A stretch of 64,000 nt of DNA from Fusarium oxysporum f. sp. lycopersici 4287 (lineage: Eukaryota > Ascomycota > Sordariomycetes > Hypocreales > Nectriaceae), in NCBI RefSeq assembly GCF_000149955.1, contig NC_031000.1, positions 1,248,702-1,312,701 of the forward strand. Direction: 5' to 3'. Below, in pieces: positions 55,474 to 64,000 of this stretch. The notes below the pieces were generated by a model. That model searched no databases. It saw nothing but the letters and a program-made list of their open reading frames with translations, and had not been told where the DNA came from. The position numbers were made by a program, and so were the translations under genes. Position 1 is the first letter of the stretch, and the number at the start of each line of letters is the position of its first letter.

Positions 55474-58380
55474 TCAGGGCACAGAGTCATCGTGGACTTC
55501 AGTACTCCAAATAATACGACCTGCTCCCTCGATAGGACATGCACTGACTCGAATTGCTTCTAGAAAGTGACCATGGCTGACGACGTTCAATGGTTTAGTG
55601 AGTCCGTCTGCTACCTGCTCGTGTGTGCTGACGTATTGCACATCAATATTCCCGGCTTCAACTTCTTCTCGGATATGGTGCTCGGTCAACGGAATGTGCT
55701 TTGTCCGTTGGTGAAGCTCAGGGTTTCTGCATAGCTTTAGGGAACCCTGGTTGTCGCCGTTCAGTGGAATAGGCATATGTAGTGGCAGGAGCAGTTCAGA
55801 GAAGAGATTCCTAGTCCAGACCAATTCTCTGGCACATTGGGAGAGTGCTGTATATTCAGCCTCGGTAGTCGATAGTGCTACTGTTTCGTGTCGTTTGGCG
55901 CTCCATGAGACTGTAGATCCTTCAAGTTGAACGAGCCATCCAAACGTCGATCTTCCCGTAACAGTGTCACCTTTCCAATCCGAGTCGGCCCAAGCTATGA
56001 TGCTCCAAGCAGGTCCAGGATCTTTCTTGACGCCCCCAAGCACCAGGCCGTGGTCTCTTGTCTGCTGTAGATAGCGGAGGCCTCTTTTGATCAATCGTGA
56101 ATGTGCTGGTGATGGATTCGACATATATCTTAAGAGTACCGAGAGTAGAAAAGCTAAATCGGGTCTGGTTTGGGTCATTCCATACATCAGCGAGCCGGTT
56201 TTCGAGCTATAGTCTTCTCGTTCTTCTGGAGAAGCCGAGTCGCCATTGTCTCTTGGTTGCAGTGTCGAGAGTGAATTTCGCTCCATGGGGGTCTTGACCG
56301 GTCGGCAATCCTCTAAGCCGAATTTCTTCAGTATTCCGGTAAAATATGCATCATGGGAAAGGTAGATCAGCCTTGAGTTCCTGTCTCGGGTTATTCTTAC
56401 TCCAAGAAAATGGCTGGCGGGACCGAGATCAGTCATTGTGAAGATCTCTCCCAGGCGGGCTTTGTACCCTTGGATTGCTTCCTTGTTGCTGCCCATGATG
56501 AGGAAGTCATCCACATATGTGATGATGATCACTCCCGATGTGGGATTGTGATATACGGCTGTGTCAGACGTTGCTTGTCTGAAGTCAAGGGATTCCAAGG
56601 TTTCCTTCAGCTTCTTTTGCCATTGCCGAGGCGCCTGCTTGAGTCCATAGAGGGATTTGATCAATTTGCAGATCTTCTCAGTTGAGAAACCTGGCGGACG
56701 GTCTTCTGGGTGGTGATTGAAATACTCGACAAGTCCTTCCGGCATTTCGATGAAGACTTATTCGTCGAGGTCCCCTTCCAGGAACGCTGTGGACACGTCC
56801 ATCTGCTCAATCTCCCAGTCAGACAGGCAGCAACGGTGAGGAGGATTCTCCAAGTCGCCGCTTTGGCAACTGAGGCAAAGGTTGGTTGTAGTCAAAGCCG
56901 AACTGTTATTCAAAGCCTCTGACCACCAGCCAAGCCTTGAACTTGTCTAGGTTGCCGTCCTCGTTTTGTTGACCTTGAATTCCCACTTGACTGTAAGTGG
57001 CCTATTGTGAGCTTGGTTGAGGTCCAGCTTGCGCCAGGCTACTTTCGTGAGGAGGCTGCGCAGCTCACTGTGTATTGTTCTGAGCCAATGCTCCCTTTGC
57101 GGACCTCGAAGCGCTTCAGTCATTGTTTTGGGCTCAGTGATCACCTCTTTTCTGAGATCGGGCAGCTTGGCTGATGTCATGGATGTTGTCGTCTGTCCAT
57201 GGTGAGGATTATGCACCTCAGCATGCTGAAGATTGTTCACTTCAGATCTTTGTGGGCTTGGAGTCTTTGTCTGCTCCGTGACGGACTGTGGCCGGCTTGA
57301 GATGGGAGCTCCGTTCTTGCGGATATCCGGCTCAACATCATGTTCAGTCTCGGTCAGGAATTCTGTCTCCCCAACCTTTTCGTAGAATTGCACATTTGCA
57401 GAGCGGACGATCTGATGTCCCTTTCTGCGAGAGGGCACCCAGCAGGTGTAGATCTGTGAACCTTCCAAGCATAGGTAGATTCCAGCCTCTCCTCTTGGAC
57501 CAAACTTGTGTGATCTCAATCTTCGTTCTTGCGGTATGTGTATCGTGACTCGTGAACCGCAGATTCGTTCTCCGGATAGATCCGGCTTGTTGTCTTGCCC
57601 GGGGAAGGCTTCGTTTAGAAAGCTTTCCATGGGAGTGAGGCCATCAATTGCCCTGGTGGCTGTCACGTTTGTCTTGCGCACCATATCTTCCAGGACCAAT
57701 GGCCAGAGCTCTATCGGGGTTCTTTCTAATTCCATGGTTGCTCTGACTTTGTCAAATATGATGCAGTTAGAGCGCTCAGCAACTCCGTTAAATTCGGGAG
57801 TGTATGGCGTCGTCTTGATGATCTTGACGCCGTGAGTGTACTCGAGTTTCTTGAGTGACGCACCGTAGAGCTCGGAGCTGCCATCCATCTGGATTGCGTG
57901 CACTCGGATGCCATACTGAGTTCGTATCTTGGAGATGAGCTGGCCTAGAAGTTCCGAAGCCATTCCCTTCCTCGTGAATGTGTAGGCCCATCTCATTCGA
58001 TGTCTGTCATCTGTGGCAACCATTCCCCATCGTTCGCCTCTAATACCCGGTGGATTGACTTTGAAGGTGTCAACATGGATGAAGCCGGCCCTGGAGTCTC
58101 GCTTCCGTTTATTTCGTGGAGTCCATCGTAGGGCCTTTGCGATGTCGCAGGCGAGACAGTAATTGAAAGATTCATGATTGTGGTGGCTGTCGCAGAACAT
58201 TCCTTTGGTCATTTTGGTAGTCTGCGATACCTGATGTACGTTGACGTGGCCAAGTCTTCGGTGCCAAAGATCGACATCCAGGCATTGCTTTGATGAACCA
58301 GTATGGTGATTACATGGCTCTGGCTGGAGTTCGGAGACGGCCTGGTTTGAAACAGCGGCCTTTCTGACTTCAGTGTTGAC
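55474..58380 (-). pseudogene. Copia pol polyprotein fragment (integrase, RT, RNase H)
   Basis: Reading leftward: the HHCC zinc/pre-integrase part DLWHRRLGHVNVH with a later NYCLACDIAKA; integrase core FIHVDTFKVNPPG, AIQMDGSSELYG and TTPYTPEFNGVAERSN, with D, D and E in place; a polar spacer; reverse transcriptase with SLYGLKQAPRQW and the catalytic YVDDFLIMGSNKE; RNase H with AWADSDWKGDTVTGRSTFGW and LSTTEAEYTAL. A frameshift near 56947 and two TAA codons between about 56750 and 56890 break the RT domain from integrase. So the copy is dead, but recent enough that long frames remain. Confidence 0.85.
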
Positions 58381-60253
58381 CAGCGCTCATCATATGTCAA
58401 CTCAATCAATCACCCCAATCAAATCAATCAAATTGTCGAATTCTCCCTTTCAATCAAATCAATTCAAGTATTTTACAAGTTGAAATAATTGATATACCAC
58501 GGTGCATTATGCTTTTGTCTAATAACGTGCCAGAGATCCAGGTCCCAGGGGGAGGTTACCCTGCACTAGATAGCCACAGATAGAATCTACTTTCAACTGC
58601 TAATTAGATTTATGCAGTGACAGGTATCTGCTATTGTGGGCTAACGCGTACCTCCCTCACATATTCGTAATCTGGGACGCGTTCCCCAACCACGTCGCGT
58701 TCACCAAAGCAATCCTTTCTACCTGTGTTTTTGGATGTCACCAATAAAATGTCGAATTCGCCCCCCTCCTCGTCGCCAGCTAGCCTTCCGCCAGCGACAT
58801 TGATGCCTTGCTCCACGCCCCTCTTCCCCGCATTCTTACGATTGTCTTAGCCTAGGACGGTGGCCAAGCAGCTGGAAGAACCGTCGCTTCGTTCAAGAAG
58901 ATTCACTGGCGCGGAAAGGCGCCAAGGGCAGGAAGAGTTGGATTAGGTCGCACGGGACCTTCCTTGTCGAACTGAACTATCAGGATCAACCAATAGGTCA
59001 TGTCTGGTGCTGCATTCGGTGTGACATGAAAGGCGCGGCAGAGTTCTTTTCGGTACAAGTCACGTTTTCTGTAGTAGATTATCTTAGGAAGTCTATGCTA
59101 TTCCCGTTCAACTCTGTCGACCAAGATATCCAGCAGCTGACCTGCATAGAGCTCACCAGATCACCTCAGCCAGCCTGTCTAGCGAGGCCAGTCCCAGCGA
59201 TGACAGCACCGTGAACCTTTCTCTGATGCAACTCCCAAACGGCGTCGGCTTGAACAGAGCGTCATACCAAGGCAAAAATAAAAGCCATACAAGAACTAAG
59301 CGTCGGGTTCGTCATTGATAGCGATGTGCCATTCACTATCTTCGAACACAGCTTTCTTCGGAAGATGTTCGGTTACGGTGGAGATAATAGGTGAAACTAA
59401 TTTAGATGACCTCGAGCCGATTGGAACGCCGTTGGGAGATCCCCGAGAGTCCAACGGTCGACCAAGCCGTGTGCGCTGTCTCTCTGCCCACTTTGACGAG
59501 GATGAGGTTTACGAGCTACCACAGCGGATCCAACTCCCGAGGTTCACTGAATCTGCATTACCGGTGCATTCTCGGGCTGAATATTCCACAGTAGAAAAGC
59601 GCCCAGCGTCCAAGATCTCACAGAAGAGCACATTACCAGCAGACCATCGAACGTAGATCCGAGCATCGATTAACAACGGGTGGAAGAAGCTGAACGAGTA
59701 TTACAACAAACTCGAAGATTCTCCCTTGTTCGCGGCACGCATCATTCTTCATCCGAGGTTCGGGATCAGCTGGCTAGAGGCTACTTGGGTCTCTGAGGAG
59801 CAACTAGCCTGGGTTCGCGATGCCAAGGTGGGAATAAAGGACTACTTCACCCGTTGGTATGACATGAGCCAGTCGCAATATGAGGAAACAATGCAGTACA
59901 ACGCAGCGTCAAGGACGATGGATCAAGAGGATGACCAGAACACTCAATGGATTAATAGTAAGACTAAGAAAGCGTTTTTAACGGGTGGCAGTGTCGGTGA
60001 GCTCGAGAGGTATCTCCGTCTCGAGCCACAGGATACGCTGGATGCTATCCAGTGGTAGAGTGACTACAGGGCTTCGTTTCCTTCACTGAGCAGCTTTGCT
60101 CTGGATGTCTATGCTATTCCAGCGATGGCAAGCGATTGTGAGAGGCAATATAGTGCACCAATCAAATCAAACAAATCAACTTTGAGTCCGAAGGCTGCCA
60201 ATCAAATCCACTTTAGGTTCAAAGTTGATTTGATTGACATATGATGAGCGCTG
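58381..60253. mobile_element. Non-autonomous hAT element (family 3)
   Basis: Perfect 20-bp TIRs, CAGCGCTCATCATATGTCAA at 58381 and inverted at 60253. Subterminal AATCAAATCAA repeats lie inside both ends (58400-58460, 60160-60235). The interior retains scraps of transposase. The 8-bp flanks (GTGTTGAC, GTACTACC) agree at only 4 positions; three of the four differences are transitions. Confidence 0.88.
58749..60160 (+). pseudogene. Internally deleted hAT transposase
   Basis: A start-like segment at 58749 (MSNSPPSSSPASLPPATLMP) is soon broken by stops. C-terminal pieces follow at 59655-60058 (NNGWKKLNEYYNKLEDSPLF, then ILHPRFGISWLEATWVSEEQ) and 60060-60160 (SFPSLSSFALDVYAIPAMAS then DCERQYSA), which is the hAT dimerisation domain interrupted by a TAG. 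The middle catalytic region is missing, and the CDS ends abruptly in the right subterminal repeats. Confidence 0.75.
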
Positions 60254-60259
60254 GTACTA

Positions 60260-60525
60260 CCTATCCCTTTGAGTGCCAAAGCCCTTAGGCGGGGTTACGA
60301 AAGGGGTATAGAGCCAATGAAGATAAATGAAACTAACGGTACTTTTCCACACATACTAATTTGTATGATGGTAAAAGTCCCAGCAGTTTTGATTGTTACA
60401 AAGGGCTACCTTACAGACTTGGCAAATCTCTTACGAACTTCTGGTACCCTGCACGTACTAACCTTATGACTAAGTTGAGTGGGGCGAGTGACCTTCCTAA
60501 GGGCTGTGGCACTCAAAGGGATAGG
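60260..60525. mobile_element. 266-bp MITE-like element with 30-bp inverted repeats
   Basis: Arms 60260-60289 and 60496-60525 are inverted copies with one mismatch; both begin CCTATCCCTTTGAGTGCCA. It starts 6 bp after the hAT element ends. No clear target duplication. The interior (60377-60430) resembles 18464-18516. Confidence 0.75.
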
Positions 60526-61280
60526 AAGCTGCAATCTGTCTCATTGATTTGCCGGCGTATACCTCCGCGACCATAGCTGGTCTTTCCTCGGGAGTAAATT
60601 CAATGTTTCTTTGGCGATCTCCGCTTATTTCGGTGCCAAAATAGCTTTTTTTCAGAAGCCATCGTGGTTGTTATTCTCTTGGTTGAAGATGCAATGCGCT
60701 AAGTTTTGCGAGAAACATGAGGGAAAACAGATGACGCTAGGGCAAGAATGGGATTCGAAGATGCCGAATACGCCAAGGCTGGCACGAAAGGCAGGAAGAT
60801 TCATGATCTTGCACATCTCCTCAAGGAATTCGGAGCGATGACATTTCAATGAGGGGCACAGGGGTCATTCGGAGATGCAGCAAGGGTCCTTGTCGCGCTG
60901 TTTGTGGTGGGCGCTGTGAAGATGGTGGAGTGGAGGTTGCAGTTTCATTGGTTTGAAAGCACCGCCAATGTATGAGTTGTTTGCGCCCGCAACGAGGGTC
61001 GTCGTGGAGGGCTTGATGCTTGTCGCCGTGTGTGAGGTCCGGTCTCGGCCGGGTGAAGCCGAAACGGTACGACTCGCGGATCGTCACTGGCTCCGAGAAA
61101 GGCGCCCACTCCACACCGATCTGTAACCCTAATTGGCCCCCCTTGGGGCTACCCCGTGGAGAACTAATTTGAAGGCGTGAGTAGTACATCGTCATTGACA
61201 CCAACACACTGTATTAGTGACGTCTTGCACCAATCTGAACCTGGCGGATATGCGAGGATACCATACTGGGGGGTGCTGCA
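60526..61280. other. Intergenic region, no recognisable gene
   Basis: Open frames 60611-60841 (+) and 60821-61207 (-) have no family features that I recognise. No repeats identified. Confidence 0.3.
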
Positions 61281-64000
61281 AGTCGCCCATCCCCGCCACT
61301 CGTACCTCCTGGACGGGGTCCGTTGACTAGCAAAAGTCGGGTTGATTTGCAAAAAACAAGGTACCTCTGTATACAGCCATTTTCTTAGCGATCAGATGTC
61401 ACTTCATTTCAAGCATACTTATCTGCATTTGCAAGTCAAACTTTTTGCACACACATCTAAAGGAGCATCGCGACCGCCAAATTGACAGCTAGGGAGCCGC
61501 GTTTTTCGCCTGCAATTAAGGGATTACATAGTTTTTCAACTGATGCATTGAAATCGATGATAATTGCAGATCTCTCTCGCTGTCTTCGCTTTGACTATGA
61601 TGAATTCCTCCACGTCATCCTCGCCCTCAATTTTCTCTATTCTCTAGCTCGTCAGTGTCATAACTCAACATCAGAGTTTTATTTGCACGCCTTTCTTGCT
61701 CATCTAATACGATGAATCTAAGAGCCTCTGCAATGACTATGGGGTCATAAAAAGAGGGCATTTTCACGGCTGGCTGCCACTCAGGAAGAAGCTTATTCTG
61801 TTCCTGAAGCTCACGATGCAACGCATATCGTTGACTGAGCGATACAGCCGAGTCAAGGTAGACACGATGATCAGCCTTACATCACCAGTCAGCTTGATTC
61901 TTAAATTATAAAACAGACTTCCAATGCTTCTTCTTATGACTGAAGATCTCCTTGATCTTCACATCTCTGACGTTACGCCTTACGTGTGCCCTGACCTCTT
62001 TAAACCACCTCCTGATGCAGGCCACCTCGTCTCTTACATCTCTATTTAAAAGGCGGCGCTCTTCCTCCTCCTGAGCAGCCTGTCGATTGTACTCATCGCA
62101 GGCGATACGCAGCCTTGCATCAGAGACGCGAATTGGGCCGTACGTACATATAACTGCCGCCTTTTCCTCGAGCCTAGCTCGTCTTAATGCCTTCTCTTTA
62201 AGACGATGCATCTCCTGAGTAGGGGCGATGCCGTTGAGTGCAAGTGTTATGTACCCCTTTCACATTTTATCGTAGTTATGTATAACGGATGGAGTCAGGG
62301 GGACATCAGAGGCAATAGATGCTTTAATCGCAACCTCACATACTCGGAATAGCGTTCAATTGTGCGCATACGTAAAAGGGGGGGCCGGCATCATTCTAGG
62401 TCAAATTGCACCTCGGGGGAGGCGTCTGGAAGCTGTCCAGGGGGCAGGTTGCAGTCTGAAGCGGCTGTCCCTTCTCTGACGTAACCCGGAAGCTCCTTTT
62501 GCAACACTTCTTCTGCTAATGACGATAAGGGGTCTTTCAATTGACCTAGCACAATAGAGGGGCCAAAAGGAAAGACACCGCACTTCTGCCAAGCTTTAAT
62601 GATAACTGACTTCTTAAAGGTGCGATTCCGGGATTCCTGAAGGTGGGCAAGGAAGATAGACTTCCCAAAGTTGGATGTGCCGTCAGAGATCTCTCTATAT
62701 AGTATTTTCTGATGCCAGTACTTGTAGGGTCTGAACATGCCCACATCACAGGGCTGAAGCAGGTGTGTGAGATGTGGAGGGAAGGGAAAAAGCTTGATGT
62801 TATGTGGAGCAGCGTAGTGGAAAATTTGGGTTGTAAAGTGATTTTCACAGCCATCCATGACGATAAGTCGCTTTTCAGCTAGATCAGATGGTCTAGTAAG
62901 TCTCTCAAAGTGTTGAATCTACTCGAAAGCCACCATATCATTAGTATAACCCGTTGGTGTGGTTGTGAAAGTCATGTCTTCAGGGAGGTCATTTATGATC
63001 CATTTGACTGGAACCATGATGCCAGGGAGGATAATAAATGGATCTATAACCCCCCCGGCTGTCGATATAGCTTCAACAACTCTGGCCAAGACTGTATCGT
63101 GTGCGTCGGTCAAGATGGGCTTTTCAACTTCCTGATATGTCCACAGGAAGGTCTCTTTTCGAAGATATCCGACCATGAAGCCAGTTTCGTCAAAGTTCCA
63201 CATATTTTCAGCCTTGATATTGAGCTCCTTGAGTGCCTTTTCCCGCACTATAAACCACCTTTCAATGTGACTGCGGTTTTGCACTGCTTTTCGCTTCACA
63301 TCTCGGGTTGTTGACTTCCTCACTTTGAAGATCTCTTTATGACGTGCCATAAAGCTCTTAGCCCAATACTGAGAAGCTGACTTATCCTCAAGGCCAATAG
63401 ACCTCAAAATAACATTCGCATGGTGCCGAAGAGCCCTTAGTTGTATGTGGTGTCCTTGTGTCACACGGTGGTGTGCCCAGCATAGTATTACCTCCTCCTC
63501 TTCAGTCTTCAGAAGAGTGCGATTGCCGCCATTTTCTACCCGAGGTCTCCTCCCTTGAAGACGGCCTCGAAGTCTAAAATTGATAAAGCAATATTGCAGG
63601 AGTAGAAGATAATGTGCTATTATTAAAAAGTCTAAGGTACATATGTCTGAGAGGAGCACAGCTCCTTTACATAGTATCCAAATCCCAGCCACCAGCAGAT
63701 CGGACCATCTTAGTCATACAGTCTCAACAAAAATACGGCACCCTCAGCTCGCCTGCAGCTTTATTGACGGTGCGGTAAAGCGTAAAAGGTCAGGCTTTAC
63801 GGTGATTGGATTGATCCATTTTCGAATGTTAGTTTCTTCTGAAGACCTTCGATCCATTGATTTAGTAATATCGCAGATTTATGTAGAATTGCAATAGTTG
63901 TGGGCGAGTTACATGATAGTGTTCAAGCTGATGATGTCGTTAATTTGGCGATTAAGCGGGGTTGCAAGCGGGGAGGTACAAGTGGCGGGGATGGGCGACT
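61281..64000. mobile_element. Pogo/Tigger-like DNA transposon reaching the window edge
   Basis: TIR AGTCGCCCATCCCCGCCACT at 61281 and, inverted, at 64000, similar for at least 28 bp with one early mismatch. The window ends exactly at the first TIR base, so the outer flank and target duplication on the right cannot be seen; a base or two may lie beyond. Left flank is TGCA rather than TA. It contains a pogo-type transposase gene on the minus strand. Confidence 0.8.
62391..63870 (-). pseudogene. Pogo/Tigger-like transposase with one nonsense mutation
   Basis: The N-terminal part near 63870-63740 (VNKAAGELRVP) appears spliced over about 160 nt to LRGRLQGRRPRVENGGN, a psq-type helix-turn-helix. 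Then the CENP-B-like region (ASQYWAKSFMARHKEIFKVR) and the DDE core: MWNFDETGFMVGYL, GYTNDMVAFE, then TAG at 62921-62919 where relatives have Trp, then IVMDGCENHFTTQIFHYAAP and HLLQPCDVGMFRPYKYW. The frame ends at 62391. Downstream minus-strand frames at 61906-62211 and 61627-61821, both charged, may be further C-terminal exons or a second gene. A single G-to-A change explains the stop. Confidence 0.78.

Larger units (their letters stand above)
55129..58380 (-). mobile_element. Truncated Ty1/Copia retrotransposon with 3' LTR
   Basis: Minus-strand element with integrase, reverse transcriptase and RNase H coding sequence, then a purine-rich tract (GGTGGATGGGGGGCG on -) and a probable 3' LTR (55452 to about 55129) starting TGTTGGAAAATCC and ending CAGCTGACA. 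The 5' LTR, gag and protease are missing: the pol frame is open up to 58380, where a hAT element begins, and does not resume after it. Confidence 0.82.

Noticed and set aside
1..64000. CRISPR arrays, bacterial operons or ribosome binding sites
   Set aside because: Intron-bearing genes and fungal protein families show the sequence is eukaryotic; no regularly spaced repeats of CRISPR type were seen.
1..64000. tRNA or rRNA genes
   Set aside because: No convincing cloverleaf or rRNA sequence was noticed by eye; a tRNA or covariance-model scan would be needed to exclude a tRNA.

Overview
The window looks like an accessory, transposon-rich stretch of a filamentous ascomycete (Pezizomycotina) genome, most like Aspergillus/Penicillium relatives. 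The basis is: protein genes broken by short GT-AG introns (about 44-100 nt); typical fungal families (Zn2Cys6 regulator, LaeA-type methyltransferase, long-chain CHR transporters, sugar-type MFS porter, type-B carboxylesterase, cAMP-receptor-like GPCR); fungal hAT, pogo, piggyBac-like and Copia transposons; and AT-rich islands and stop codons that look like repeat-induced point mutation. No species can be named from the sequence alone.

Layout. 0.8-6.1 kb: two different, intact chromate/sulfate-type (CHR) transporter genes flank a small histidine-phosphatase gene, all on the + strand. 6.2-8.0 kb: an intact pogo-type transposon with near-perfect 50-bp TIRs and TA duplications; 8.1-8.9 kb: a fungal multi-pass membrane protein. 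9.9-14.7 kb: a piggyBac-like remnant, a hAT element, and an inverted second copy of the phosphatase gene that ends exactly at the hAT terminus. 15.6-17.9 kb: an OrsD-like zinc-finger fragment and a LaeA-like methyltransferase gene. 18.5-21.3 kb: a nearly intact hAT element. 23.5-26.9 kb: a large Cys-cluster, repeat-rich protein of DUF3716 type whose 5' flank carries a repeat also found inverted at 2.75 kb. 27.5-31 kb: gene-poor relics. 31.0-33.2 kb: a mutated pogo element. 33.6-35.0 kb: a GPCR. 36.8-39.7 kb: pseudogene fragments and an AT-rich island. 40.3-54.7 kb: a Zn2Cys6 regulator, an MFS transporter, an alpha/beta hydrolase and a carboxylesterase, separated by a decayed hAT copy with a solo LTR and by a nest of small pogo-derived elements. 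55.1-60.5 kb: a Copia element whose 5' part is cut off by a non-autonomous hAT and a MITE. 61.3-64.0 kb: another pogo/Tigger-like element whose far TIR coincides with the end of the window.

How the genes may work together. The CHR pair with the phosphatase could be a metal/oxyanion-handling unit. The regulator, porter and two esterases could form a small catabolic or secondary-metabolite cluster. Both are inferences from proximity. Much of the rest is transposon history: nested insertions, RIP-like nonsense mutations, and at least one rearrangement with a hAT element at the joint. Exon borders given here were derived by eye from frame continuity, family similarity and GT/AG sites.
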